A stretch of DNA of 64,000 nt from Bacillota bacterium (GTDB taxonomy: Bacteria > Bacillota > Clostridia > Lachnospirales > Lachnospiraceae): assembly GCA_023407575.1 (NCBI GenBank), contig JAEYLX010000019.1:247440-311439 (forward strand), given 5' to 3'. Position numbers and translations under genes: made by a program. Positions 37,659 to 46,975 of this stretch are shown piece by piece; the first letter of the stretch is position 1, and every line of letters starts with the position of its first letter. The notes beneath the pieces were generated by a model. It ran no database searches. It was not told the DNA's origin and saw only the letters and a list, made by a program, of their open reading frames with translations.

Positions 37659-37678
37659 CTGATAATAAAAATTATGAA

Positions 37679-37724
37679 GTCGGAGATACCCTTCTGTGCT
37701 ATAGCACGAAAGGATGTCTCCGAC
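37679..37724. terminator. Hairpin between convergent FtsH-like and hypothetical genes
   Basis: Stem GTCGGAGA (37679-37686) with TCTCCGAC (37717-37724) and a coaxial inner stem GTGC/GCAC (37696-37707). T run on the plus strand is weak. Serves both convergent genes. Confidence 0.6.
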
Positions 37725-37729
37725 CTTTA

Positions 37730-38476
37730 TCAATCCCAAATAGTAATCTTCCACCCTTTATTTGTATGGGTAATTGTCCCTTTCCTATCTGCTTTATTTT
37801 TACTGTGCTCACGATTATTGTACATTTCATCCATATCTGAAAAATGACCTATCGCATAGAAATTTATACATATTAACTTACTATCTCTAATTATATTTGA
37901 AAAGTCTATTAACATTCCCTTTTGGGTTAATTTTAATAACTCAGTTTTTATCTCTTCATCCATCGGATAAATTTTTCTTTTTTTATTAGTAGAAAAACTT
38001 TCAATTATTTTATTTGCTATGATATCCTTGAAAATAGACATGTCCTTGCAATATAACTTACAACACCATCCATCATCATGAGAAAGATATACGAAATCAT
38101 TATTAATTCTGCTAAAAAATGGAGTTCCTAAAGGCTTGCAAAAATGTGATAAATATAAAACCTCTGACATTTCAACAGGAGTACATTTATTAATATCTTC
38201 TTCATTCTTGTAATCAATCCAATGAAAATTACCTATATTGTAAATATTTTCCTCTGACAGCTCTAAAATATCGTCGCTGCCTTTTGCAGTCTCTAAGCAC
38301 CAATTTCTATTATAATGATTTGTAAGATTAACACCATCCGTAATTAAAATATTTTCCAATGGAACTGGATTATACCTTATAAATTCATTAAATTCCATTC
38401 CGTAATACCTAAAATATTGTTCCTCAAAGTTTGCACTAACATAAAATATATCTCTTAATCTTCTCATTGATTTCAT
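37730..38476 (-). CDS. Hypothetical protein, family not recognised
   Basis: About 245-248 residues, rich in Asn, Asp, Tyr and Phe, no signal peptide or membrane helix. It has several Trp/Cys positions (RNWCLETAKG, HDDGWCCKLYCKD) and a lysine-rich C-terminus (NKADRKGTITHTNKGWKI). The style resembles polymorphic-toxin immunity or other orphan cytoplasmic proteins, but I cannot assign a family. Two possible ATG starts, 38476 and 38467; GGAG is better spaced (10 bases) from the second. Isolated between FtsH-like and motB, with lower GC than its neighbours by eye, which may mean recent acquisition. Confidence 0.7.
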   Translation of the reverse strand: MKSMRRLRDIFYVSANFEEQYFRYYGMEFNEFIRYNPVPLENILITDGVNLTNHYNRNWCLETAKGSDDILELSEENIYNIGNFHWIDYKNEEDINKCTPVEMSEVLYLSHFCKPLGTPFFSRINNDFVYLSHDDGWCCKLYCKDMSIFKDIIANKIIESFSTNKKRKIYPMDEEIKTELLKLTQKGMLIDFSNIIRDSKLICINFYAIGHFSDMDEMYNNREHSKNKADRKGTITHTNKGWKITIWD

Positions 38477-38508
38477 ACTCCAAAAAATTAATATAATGAT
38501 ATAATTAC

Positions 38509-39324
38509 TTATGGCTCATCAAATAGTATAATAATATCAACTCTTCGATTTTTACTCCTTCCAGAATTGGTATCATTAGATTCTACCGGGCGATACTCAC
38601 CATATCCTACTGCTGACATACGAACACCATCTACTAATCCCTTTTCCGCTAAGTACTGCGCTACATTCGCTGCCCGGGCTGCGGACAGCTGCCAATTGGA
38701 TGAAAATTTTGAGCCTAAACCTATCGGAACATTATCCGTATGACCTTCGATTACAATACTATTATCCACCTTATTGAGAAGTCTTGCTATCTTTTCCAAG
38801 CTGCTCTTCATATCTTCCGTAAGGGTATCCTTACCGCTATCAAAAAATACATCATTCTTAAAGGTGATAATTAACCCTCTCTCTTCCATTGAGGTACCAA
38901 CGGATACCCCCATATTCATTTCATCCAGAATTTCATCAATAAATTCCTGAAAAGCCTTCATGTCTTCCGCAGTTACTAAGCTCCTGGGAATACCATCCGC
39001 TGCACCCATCGTAGGTACTGGAGTAGTTAATGATCCTATGGCTGAAGAATCATCGCCTCCATCACCGGAATCCATTCCTTTATTGATACCTAGATCAACC
39101 GTATTACCACCATCACCCGGAAGTACAGAATCACCGCCTTTTAGTACATTATTTTCTCCTAAGGCTTGATTTAAGGAATCCGAGAGTTGCTCATATTTTT
39201 GCTGATCGACATTACTTATTGCATATAGCAGAACAAATAAAATCATCAACAAGGTAATCAGATCCGAATATGTGAGGAGCCATCTTTCATTGTTCTCCTT
39301 CTTCGGTTTTTCCTTCATCTTCAT
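38509..39324 (-). CDS. motB: Flagellar motor stator protein MotB
   Basis: 271 residues. Single N-terminal membrane helix (about 18-40, YSDLITLLMILFVLLYAIS) with the proton- or sodium-binding Asp21, a plug helix, a long Gly/Ser/Asp-rich linker (about 55-115) and a C-terminal OmpA-like peptidoglycan-binding domain (VIEGHTDNVPIG, LSAARAANVAQYL, GRSKNRRVDIII). Anchors the stator to the wall. Start overlaps the end of motA by 38 bp, implying coupled translation. Confidence 0.94.
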   Translation of the reverse strand: MKMKEKPKKENNERWLLTYSDLITLLMILFVLLYAISNVDQQKYEQLSDSLNQALGENNVLKGGDSVLPGDGGNTVDLGINKGMDSGDGGDDSSAIGSLTTPVPTMGAADGIPRSLVTAEDMKAFQEFIDEILDEMNMGVSVGTSMEERGLIITFKNDVFFDSGKDTLTEDMKSSLEKIARLLNKVDNSIVIEGHTDNVPIGLGSKFSSNWQLSAARAANVAQYLAEKGLVDGVRMSAVGYGEYRPVESNDTNSGRSKNRRVDIIILFDEP

Positions 39325-40066
39325 CTTCTAAGTATCCTTTCAATTGTTCTCTCATAAAGGTCGGGTTAGAACCTGTACGGAGTAATTGGATTGCTTCAAT
39401 AATCATATTACAGGCTAATACTTCATCACTGTTTAGTTCTTTCAGCTTGTTAGCAATTGGAATAAAAAGAAGATTTGCAGATGCTACGCCATACAGAGTT
39501 GCAATAAATGCAACTGCAATCTTTCCTCCTAAAGCAGAAGGATCACTTAAATCTGATAATACATGTACAAGACCCATTACCGTACCAAGTACACCCATGG
39601 TTGGCGCAAAGCCACCAGCAGCCTCAAAGATGGCTATTCCTTTTTCGTGACGGTGCACCATATTAATGACTCTTGTTTCTAAAATCTGTTTTAAGACATC
39701 TTCGTCTGCACCATCTACCACCAGGCGCAACCCCGTCTTTGTTAAATCATCCAACTCTCTTACTTCAAGTTCATGTTCCAAAGCAAGAAGACCATCTCTT
39801 CTTGCTGTAGTGGACAACGCCATGAAAGTATCAAGTATTTCAGCACGGTCCTTCTTTTTATTAGAAAATGCTTTTCGTATAATTCTTGGTATGTTCTTTA
39901 AGTTTCGTCCAGGAAACGACATTGCAACTGCACCAAAGGTGCCACCGAATACAATTACGGCTGCTGTAACTTCAAATAATGCCTTTAGATGTCCGCCTTC
40001 CATAATAAATGCAAATATTAAAGCCCCAAATGCCAAGATTAAACTTATCAGTGTGACAAAATCCAT
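39287..40066 (-). CDS. motA: Flagellar motor stator protein MotA
   Basis: About 259 residues with four membrane helices. Carries the MotA/ExbB signature FAPTMGVLGTVMGLVHVL with the conserved prolines, and the cytoplasmic loop that contacts FliG. Forms the ion channel with MotB. ATG 40066 is preferred because AGGG is about 8 bases upstream; a GTG five codons earlier is possible. motA-motB form a two-gene unit outside any flagellar operon. No FlhA/sigma-28 style promoter was found in the short upstream gap. Confidence 0.94.
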   Translation of the reverse strand: MDFVTLISLILAFGALIFAFIMEGGHLKALFEVTAAVIVFGGTFGAVAMSFPGRNLKNIPRIIRKAFSNKKKDRAEILDTFMALSTTARRDGLLALEHELEVRELDDLTKTGLRLVVDGADEDVLKQILETRVINMVHRHEKGIAIFEAAGGFAPTMGVLGTVMGLVHVLSDLSDPSALGGKIAVAFIATLYGVASANLLFIPIANKLKELNSDEVLACNMIIEAIQLLRTGSNPTFMREQLKGYLEDEDEGKTEEGEQ

Positions 40067-40123
40067 CTTAACAACCCTCACTTTACTTAATTTTTCTTTG
40101 GTTCAACTCTAACTAATTGATAC

Positions 40124-42133
40124 CTATTCAGGATAAAAATATTTTTTTAATTGGTCTTTCTTATCAAGTGCATTATTATAGCCGACAATTTTGTAGTCAG
40201 AAATCAGTTCAGAATCACTTGTCTTATCCGAAAGTCCATGAATAACACCTGATTTATCCATGTAATATAATCCATTTATCACCGGAATTTCTTCATGAAG
40301 CTTCCACAAGTAATTATTATAGTCTGTACCCGGTATCCCAGCTGTCTTTAATAAATAAGTGGATAGATAATTTGCACTGATTTTATCCACATCATCTTCT
40401 TGTATATCGTAATTTGCCCACATGATAAACGGAACCTTATACTTTAATTCCTTTTCTTCATCCGGATTAATTACACTGTTATAGAGCTCCGAATATGCAA
40501 CAGGTTGATGATCCCCGAACATTAAAATTATGGTTGGCTCTTCCTGCTGTTTAAAATACTCAATGAGTTCACCGTAAGCCTCATCCGTGGCTCTAACCAG
40601 ACTCAGATATTGCTCAACCACAGGATAGCTATCGTATTCTGTAAGTCTAACTGTATCCTCTTCTTTAAATATCTGTTCTGCGGAGTAGCCTCCATGATTT
40701 TGCATGGTTACATTGAAGATAAAAAGAGGTCCCTCATCCTTCTTTTCTTCATACTGTTCTATCACTTTTTGAAAGCTGGAATGATCACTGATAAAGGAGC
40801 GAATATAGGAGGGGTTTGTAAAATCTTCTTCTGATAAGAATTCGTCAAAACCTAAAAGAGGATATACCAAATCTCGCTTATAACCACTTGGTTCATATGG
40901 ATGTATTGCAATGTTATAATAGCCCCGTTCTTTTAATGTCGCAGCAAGTGATGCTGACGGTTCTGTCACAAACTGCTGATATGGAACGCTATTTGCCGGC
41001 ATGACCGCCATGCTGTTGCCGGTTAGAAATTCATATTCGGTATCACTGGTAGCTCCTCCAAATACGGAAACATACATGGCACCCTTTGTTGTATTGTCAT
41101 TTAGCGATCGAATATAAGGTAGGTACTCCTTATTCGTCTGAAAGTCTCCCAGCATACTTAAATCCGAAAACGCTTCATTCATAATTACGATTATATTTGG
41201 CTTTAATCCATATTTATCTGTGATCGGATACAAAGTTTCTTCATCAGAGGCAGGAATCTTCTGCATTATCTCCTCCACCTTATCAACGGAATATCCCTTA
41301 GGTTCCTTCGTCTGCATTGCTTCTAAATTTGCCACAAAACCAAAGGCTGTTCCAAATGCTGCATAAGTATACTTAGGAGCAAAAAAATCAATCACCTGTA
41401 TTTTGCTTTTAATTAAATCCGTTGCGAAAAAAGAATGCAAAGGTAAAGCCGTTATGAGAGAAAAAACCACCAAAACCACACTTCGATTAAGAATAGACGG
41501 TCCTTTTTCTGCACCTTCAAGTCTTTGTCCAATAACAAACAAGGAATACACAATAACAGTCGCAAGTATGAAATCTTTAGAAAAATATAGTTCATAACCT
41601 GAAGCAACACTTACACCAGTTCTCCAAGCCAGCAAGTCGCTTGGTATAATGGGATTACCCCGAAATAATAATATAAAATAATTAAGCGTAGCAGCCAGAT
41701 ATACCAATAGATTACCTACCATAATAGCTAATCTACTGCTTCTTATTACACTATAAATCAAAAAATAAAGAAGATAATACCATACAACATTATATCTTCC
41801 GTAATTCTTTATTAAATCCAGCTTCAAATTGCTGACCATTAGCTCTGTTACAATAAAAGAGAGAAACGGTGACAATACCAATATAATTCCATTCAACCAT
41901 CTCTGGTACTTTCTCAAAAACATTGTAATAACCGTTGCTTCTACTACCGACAGGAGAGTAAGTGCAAACCACAGGAACAGCAATCCTGCAATCATATAGA
42001 CCTTCGAAGGAGTAAGACCTTCTTGTTGTATTGATATAATAAGTATGAATATAAAATATGCACTAAAAACATAACTAGCAATGCTCTTTTTACTAATTAG
42101 TTGCAGCTTAATTCCAGCTTCTCTGTTTTCCAT
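40124..42133 (-). CDS. LtaS-like membrane sulfatase/phosphoglycerol transferase
   Basis: 669 residues. Five or more N-terminal membrane helices (to about 240) and an extracytoplasmic sulfatase-fold domain. Metal/active-site residues expected for LTA synthases are visible: Glu320 in IIVIMNEAFSD and Thr362 in GGATSDTEYE, then the histidine-rich metal sites MFGDHQPV and TMQNHGGYS. It would transfer glycerol phosphate onto a lipid or polysaccharide in wall polymer synthesis. The signal-peptidase site between membrane and enzyme domain cannot be called. Monocistronic. Confidence 0.9.
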   Translation of the reverse strand: MENREAGIKLQLISKKSIASYVFSAYFIFILIISIQQEGLTPSKVYMIAGLLFLWFALTLLSVVEATVITMFLRKYQRWLNGIILVLSPFLSFIVTELMVSNLKLDLIKNYGRYNVVWYYLLYFLIYSVIRSSRLAIMVGNLLVYLAATLNYFILLFRGNPIIPSDLLAWRTGVSVASGYELYFSKDFILATVIVYSLFVIGQRLEGAEKGPSILNRSVVLVVFSLITALPLHSFFATDLIKSKIQVIDFFAPKYTYAAFGTAFGFVANLEAMQTKEPKGYSVDKVEEIMQKIPASDEETLYPITDKYGLKPNIIVIMNEAFSDLSMLGDFQTNKEYLPYIRSLNDNTTKGAMYVSVFGGATSDTEYEFLTGNSMAVMPANSVPYQQFVTEPSASLAATLKERGYYNIAIHPYEPSGYKRDLVYPLLGFDEFLSEEDFTNPSYIRSFISDHSSFQKVIEQYEEKKDEGPLFIFNVTMQNHGGYSAEQIFKEEDTVRLTEYDSYPVVEQYLSLVRATDEAYGELIEYFKQQEEPTIILMFGDHQPVAYSELYNSVINPDEEKELKYKVPFIMWANYDIQEDDVDKISANYLSTYLLKTAGIPGTDYNNYLWKLHEEIPVINGLYYMDKSGVIHGLSDKTSDSELISDYKIVGYNNALDKKDQLKKYFYPE

Positions 42134-42233
42134 TTATGTAATCCCCATCAGTTTATAATCTATCTTTAAATTTCTAAGTCTAAAATGTAATCTTTATATC
42201 AAATATTATAGAATTATGTCAGGCTTGTCAATT

Positions 42234-42255
42234 GTACAATACTGGTACATTGTAC
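42234..42255. promoter_or_regulatory. Inverted repeat upstream of the LtaS-like gene
   Basis: GTACAAT (42234-42240) and ATTGTAC (42249-42255) with an 8-base spacer, about 100 bases upstream of the LtaS-like start. Suited to a dimeric regulator; none is identified. Confidence 0.3.
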
Positions 42256-42295
42256 CTCATTGACCCTACTTGCTTGTCTTAAAATTCATCCTATA

Positions 42296-42337
42296 AAACG
42301 CCAGTCTACATCTTATCATAAGACGAGAAAAGCGTTT
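42296..42337 (-). terminator. Terminator of the GH2 gene
   Basis: On the minus strand AAACGC (42337-42332) pairs with GCGTTT (42301-42296), followed by TATAG, with an inner TCTTAT/ATAAGA hairpin. Lies 18 bases after the GH2 stop codon. Confidence 0.5.
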
Positions 42338-42354
42338 CATCAGGTCCCATATTT

Positions 42355-44154
42355 TCAAAGAATCTCTAAGAGATTTGTCGGTGAAACTTTACATACTTTT
42401 CTATCATAGGTAAGTAATCCATTTACCTCATCTTCCACATCGGATAGTTGTGTAAACACAGCTGCCGATAACCCCTTTTCTGAAAAATCTTTAATCTCCT
42501 TCTCCATCAATCTAAGATACGCCTGATTTAAATCCTCTTTTGATAAATAAATGCGGTAGCCATAGATTTGATAGGAGTAGGAATGCTCCGGAATGTAACA
42601 GGCGTAGCCACCATACTCCGAAAAGACTACTGGCCGTTCCTCTGTTCGAACCTTTAGTGGATGGAAATAATTATGTATACTCTTAAAGTCCCCGCATTTT
42701 TGATCAAACCACCCGCTGGCATGGTCTACCAGGCGCGTTTGATCCAAGGATTGAACCAATTCGTAGGCTCCCTTTGCATCAAACTGTCCCCAGGCTTCAT
42801 TAAATGGTACCCATACTACTATGGAAGGACAGTTATATAAGTGCGCCACTGTCTCCTCACACTCCCTTAACCAATCTCTTCTGCCTTCCTCATTACTTCT
42901 TCCAAATCGCTTATAATGTTTATCATTGATTTTATTATGGGAGGACGGAAACAGTGTGGGCAGATAACCAACAAAGAGCATATTATAATCGTCCCCGCCA
43001 TTTATCATATCCTGCCACACCAGCATACCCAATCTATCACAATGATAATACCATCGCAAAGGTTCTATCTTAATATGTTTTCTAAGCATATTAAAACCAA
43101 GTTCCTTTGCTTTCTGAATATCATAAATTAACGCTTCATCACTGGGTGCCGTATACAACCCATCCGGCCAATAACCCTGATCCAATAGTCCGTTTTGGAA
43201 ATACAACTCATTATTAAGGTATATTCTTGGTATATTATTCTCATCTTTCTTAATGTCAATCTTTCTCATGGCAAAATAACTGTCCACCTGATCTTCACCA
43301 GCAGTCACTACCATAGTATAAAGATGTGGATTCTCTGGGCTCCAAGCCACAAAATCCTTAATAGGTATTGTAAAGAACGGAATCCTTCCAGCGGCAGTCT
43401 GTATGACTTTCTGCCCGGCATAGACTTCTACTCGAAACATAAGATTTGCTGCCATCTCTGGTTGAAAGTCATCATTAATTAATATCTCTATTCGAACAGC
43501 ACTATCTTCAAATAATGGCGTAATACGTAAATTCTTAATATAAATCTGCGGAACCCATTCCATCCAGACTGTCTGCCAAATTCCACTTTGGGCTGTATAG
43601 AACATACCTCCTCTGGCTAATTTTTGCTTGCCTCTGCTGTGATATGAGGTCTCGGTCAGGTCAACTACTCTTAAGGAGAGTAAATTCGTACCTTCTTCTA
43701 ATTTGCGTGTTATGTCTATAGAAAAAGGGAGATAACCACCTCTATGCTCACCAACCTTTTGATGATTTATGTATACTTCACAATCCTGATCCACTGCACC
43801 AAAATGAAGGATGCACCGCATATTTTGGTATAACCGATCAATCTCAAGAATTCTTTCATACCATAATATTTCTTTTGGTTGTAATTGTCTGCTCACTCCC
43901 GATAACACACTTTCCGGTGAAAAAGGGACTAAGATTTCTCCATCATAACCAGGTGGCATCAAGGGATCGGAGGAGATACAGTAATTCCAATAGCCATTTA
44001 GAATTGTAAAGTTATCTCGGATCATCTGAGGCCTTGGATACTCCTTTAATATATTATCAGGATTTATATTTTCTCCCCAAGTAGTATATAGTTGATTATA
44101 TCCTGTAAATTTCTCTTTAAAGAGCAAAGTACGAAGTGCATCCTTTAGCTTCAT
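42355..44154 (-). CDS. Glycoside hydrolase family 2 enzyme (beta-galactosidase/beta-glucuronidase-like)
   Basis: About 599 residues, no signal peptide. N-terminal jelly-roll (LHFGAVDQDCEVYINHQKVGEHRGGYLPF region), an Ig-like domain and a TIM barrel. Catalytic acid/base Glu is in VPFNEAWGQFD and the nucleophile Glu in VVFSEYGGYACY. Compared with full LacZ it lacks the C-terminal domains. Substrate specificity cannot be told; such short GH2 proteins act on plant or host oligosaccharides. Start may be ATG 44154 (GGTGATGAG upstream) or 44169. A consensus promoter lies 130 bases upstream. Confidence 0.87.
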   Translation of the reverse strand: MKLKDALRTLLFKEKFTGYNQLYTTWGENINPDNILKEYPRPQMIRDNFTILNGYWNYCISSDPLMPPGYDGEILVPFSPESVLSGVSRQLQPKEILWYERILEIDRLYQNMRCILHFGAVDQDCEVYINHQKVGEHRGGYLPFSIDITRKLEEGTNLLSLRVVDLTETSYHSRGKQKLARGGMFYTAQSGIWQTVWMEWVPQIYIKNLRITPLFEDSAVRIEILINDDFQPEMAANLMFRVEVYAGQKVIQTAAGRIPFFTIPIKDFVAWSPENPHLYTMVVTAGEDQVDSYFAMRKIDIKKDENNIPRIYLNNELYFQNGLLDQGYWPDGLYTAPSDEALIYDIQKAKELGFNMLRKHIKIEPLRWYYHCDRLGMLVWQDMINGGDDYNMLFVGYLPTLFPSSHNKINDKHYKRFGRSNEEGRRDWLRECEETVAHLYNCPSIVVWVPFNEAWGQFDAKGAYELVQSLDQTRLVDHASGWFDQKCGDFKSIHNYFHPLKVRTEERPVVFSEYGGYACYIPEHSYSYQIYGYRIYLSKEDLNQAYLRLMEKEIKDFSEKGLSAAVFTQLSDVEDEVNGLLTYDRKVCKVSPTNLLEIL

Positions 44155-44282
44155 CTCATCACCATCCATCTACCTATAGACTCAATCACATTCACAACAG
44201 TATATGCATCCAAAAGTTGTACCATAACCCAGTCAGTAGGACCTCAATAAAATATCAATTACAAAGTAATATATTCCCTCTC

Positions 44283-44311
44283 ATTTTATTTCTAATGGAT
44301 ATTTACGTCAA
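44283..44311 (-). promoter_or_regulatory. Promoter of the GH2 gene (TTGACG-17-TAAAAT)
   Basis: On the minus strand TTGACG (44311-44306), 17 bases, TAAAAT (44288-44283), giving an untranslated leader near 120 bases. The gap 44155-44470 holds nothing else except the terminator at 44383-44426. Confidence 0.6.
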
Positions 44312-44382
44312 GAATTATTATAAAATGACAATCTAATTTCACAGCAAGCTTGGTTCTGAATAATTATCAAAAATCACAAAAA

Positions 44383-44426
44383 TGCATCTCAAAAGTTAGT
44401 TTTAATCAACCAACTTAAGAGATGCA
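44383..44426 (-). terminator. Rho-independent terminator of the starch operon
   Basis: TGCATCTC (44383-44390) pairs with GAGATGCA (44419-44426), with further pairing AGTT/AACT inside. On the minus strand TTTTTGTG follows. It ends the transcript after the CBM26 gene. Confidence 0.75.
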
Positions 44427-44470
44427 CAAAATATTTACTTCCCCTGATATGTAGAGCTATACCAATCTTA

Positions 44471-45058
44471 TTATTTTGCAGTTGCTTTTTTCTTAAGTAA
44501 AACAAAACCTGTTACGGAAAGTCCGGCAATTGCTAAGAACGTAACTGCTAGAGCAATGCTTTCACCTGTCTTAGGAACATCAGCAGCTTCCGTAACCGCT
44601 TCTTCAGCTACTACTTCCTCTGCTACAGCAACGGTTGGCCAACCTTCTTCTGCTGTGAGATATAAAACAGCTTCATTGGTAGCTGCTCCCATATCATTTG
44701 CTTCACCTGATCCACCAATTACCACCCAAACTTCTTTTGCATCAACAGCTAAGCCTTCTATATTGCTGGACTGTGGCGCACCACCTTGTGCACTGAATAC
44801 TAGATTTAAAGGAACTTCTGTTTCAAAAGTGTAAGTATACCAGCCATCAGCTTCTGCTGTCATTGCTGCCCCTGGCCATACACCAGCGGTTTCACCATTA
44901 TCACCCCAGTTGTATACATTGAGGCTTCCCCAGGCCTGCCCATCCTTTGCATGAATTACGACTGTACTTGTTTCCGCACTTACTACCGGAGCGTAAAATC
45001 CTACACAAATAAGAGCTACTGCTAATACTGCCATTACTTTTTTCATACCTTTTTTCAT
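44471..45058 (-). CDS. Wall-anchored starch-binding protein (CBM26, sortase signal)
   Basis: 195 residues. Signal peptide (about 1-28, MKKGMKKVMAVLAV...VSAE). One starch-binding module of the CBM26 type (about 30-135) with the aromatic-rich NVYNWGDNG and GWYTYTFET segments. A Val/Glu/Ala linker follows, and a C-terminal sorting signal with VPKTGE (LPXTG variant), hydrophobic helix and KKKATAK tail. Predicted to hold starch at the cell surface for the transporter upstream. No catalytic domain. GAGGAC lies upstream of the ATG. Last gene of the maltodextrin operon; a 165-bp gap separates it from the amylase, so it may have extra control. Confidence 0.85.
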   Translation of the reverse strand: MKKGMKKVMAVLAVALICVGFYAPVVSAETSTVVIHAKDGQAWGSLNVYNWGDNGETAGVWPGAAMTAEADGWYTYTFETEVPLNLVFSAQGGAPQSSNIEGLAVDAKEVWVVIGGSGEANDMGAATNEAVLYLTAEEGWPTVAVAEEVVAEEAVTEAADVPKTGESIALAVTFLAIAGLSVTGFVLLKKKATAK

Positions 45059-45223
45059 TATATAGTCCTCACTTTCTTTTATTTAATAACAAGTGATTTC
45101 TCACCTGTAATTAACTACAGTAAACCAATTTCTTGCTAGGTCATATTATCTCAAACCTAATCCCTCTTCTTATTTTGAACCTATTGCTTAGATGTAGTTG
45201 CAAATCATAAATTGCCAGATCCT

Positions 45224-46960
45224 CTACACAAGCTTAATATACAATGCTTCATAGGGAACTACAGTTAACTTAAGAGTACTGTTCTCAAGTTTCATGGGTT
45301 TTGCACTTAACAATTCAGTGATTTTGATATCTTCTTTACTCTCCCAGACATAGTTCTGTTCTCTATCCGTATTATTAATTAGAACCAAAATTGTTTCTTG
45401 TTCAAAACTACGCTTCATCACAAAGAGTTCTTCAGTACTGTGGAACTCTACTGTTCCATATTGCAGTGCTTTTTCTGACTTTCTGATTGCAATCAAATCC
45501 TTGTAGCTTTGATAAAGCTTTTTATCCCAATTCTCTTCGTTCCAGTCAAAGCCCCTGCGACAGCCCGGGTCATAACCTCCGGTCATACCAATTTCAGTTC
45601 CATAATATGTACACGGAATCCCCTTGTAAGCAAAGATAAATGCAGCTGCAAGGTTTAACAGCTCTTTCTTACCTCCCACAGAATACAGGAAGCGTTCCGT
45701 ATCATGGCTATCTAATAAGTTTAACATCGCTTCATTTACCTGATCGGAATAACGCATCAAACAAGTTCCCAGCTGTTGTTCAAACTGCATTGCTGTAATT
45801 TCTTTTCTTGCAAAATAGTCCAGACAGAGCTTGGTTACGGAATAATTCATTACACTGTCAAATTGATCGCCCATCAACCATGGCAGAGAATCATGCCAAT
45901 TCTCACCAATAATAATCGCCTCCGAATTAATATCCTTCACCAGATTTCTAAACTCTCGCCAGAAAACATGATCAATTTCATCAGAAACATCCAGTCGCCA
46001 CCCATCAATTCCAAACTCCTTGGTCCAGAAGCTCACACAATGAAATAAGTATTCCTTCAGCTTTGGATTCGCCGTATTAAGCTTTGGCATATAACCCACA
46101 TTGGCAAAGGTAAGATAATTAGGAGGATTTGTCGCCACCCTGTCTCCTTCAATGTAGAACCAATCGAAATACTCGGACGCTCTGCCTTTTTGTACCACAT
46201 CTTCAAAGGGTGCAAAATGGTTACTGCAATGATTGAATACCGCGTCCAGGACAATTCGAATGCCCTTTTCATGTGCTTTATCCACTAATTCCTTGAATAC
46301 CTTATAATCTCCAAAGAAGGGGTCAACTTCAAAATAATTAACAATATCATACTTATGATTGGAGGGTGATTGAAAGATTGGAGTCAAATAAATTGCATTA
46401 ATACCTAGCTCTGTTAAATAATCCAATTTATTAATAATTCCTTGTAAGTCTCCGCCAAAAAAGCTTTTGGACTGTGGTTCTGAATCCCAGCTGCTTAAAT
46501 ATGAGGGCGAAATCTTTGGATCACCATTATGAAAGCGTTCTACAAAAATTTGATAGAACACTGAAGCTCCGATCCATTCCGGTTGTTTGTGTACATCAAT
46601 CGGATTAATGTAAGGATATTGATAGAAATAACAGTAAGCCAAATCGTCATTAAACTCATTTACTAAGCCAGCTTCTGTATAGAATATCTTCTGCTCTGCT
46701 TCCACTAACTCGAAATAATAACCAATTCTCTTATCCTCGTCTTGAATTTCCGACTGATAGTAATCAAAATAAGTATCCGAAGCAACCTTTCTCATTTTTT
46801 GTTTGTGCTGTGTATTCTTCCAATCAAATTTATTGCCATAAATAAGATTAATCTCCTCCAAATCATTCTTTGCTGTGCGTATTCTTATATGAAGTACGTT
46901 TTCGCGATACGCATAGGCATAATTACTTTTTGGGATGTGACAAATTGCTTCTACTTTCAT
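45224..46960 (-). CDS. Cytoplasmic GH13 enzyme (neopullulanase/cyclomaltodextrinase type)
   Basis: 578 residues without a signal peptide. An N-terminal beta domain (about 1-125, CBM34-like) precedes the alpha-amylase barrel. The four GH13 regions are intact: DAVFNHCSNH, GWRLDVSDEIDH (nucleophile Asp), IIGENWHDS (acid/base Glu) and LLDSHDTERF. The N-terminal domain and SFFGGDLQGI stretch point to the neopullulanase/cyclomaltodextrinase subfamily, which cleaves imported maltodextrins. It lies 15 bp after the binding-protein gene. AGGAA is upstream of the ATG. Confidence 0.93.
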   Translation of the reverse strand: MKVEAICHIPKSNYAYAYRENVLHIRIRTAKNDLEEINLIYGNKFDWKNTQHKQKMRKVASDTYFDYYQSEIQDEDKRIGYYFELVEAEQKIFYTEAGLVNEFNDDLAYCYFYQYPYINPIDVHKQPEWIGASVFYQIFVERFHNGDPKISPSYLSSWDSEPQSKSFFGGDLQGIINKLDYLTELGINAIYLTPIFQSPSNHKYDIVNYFEVDPFFGDYKVFKELVDKAHEKGIRIVLDAVFNHCSNHFAPFEDVVQKGRASEYFDWFYIEGDRVATNPPNYLTFANVGYMPKLNTANPKLKEYLFHCVSFWTKEFGIDGWRLDVSDEIDHVFWREFRNLVKDINSEAIIIGENWHDSLPWLMGDQFDSVMNYSVTKLCLDYFARKEITAMQFEQQLGTCLMRYSDQVNEAMLNLLDSHDTERFLYSVGGKKELLNLAAAFIFAYKGIPCTYYGTEIGMTGGYDPGCRRGFDWNEENWDKKLYQSYKDLIAIRKSEKALQYGTVEFHSTEELFVMKRSFEQETILVLINNTDREQNYVWESKEDIKITELLSAKPMKLENSTLKLTVVPYEALYIKLV

Positions 46961-46975
46961 CTTGTGTCTTCCTTT

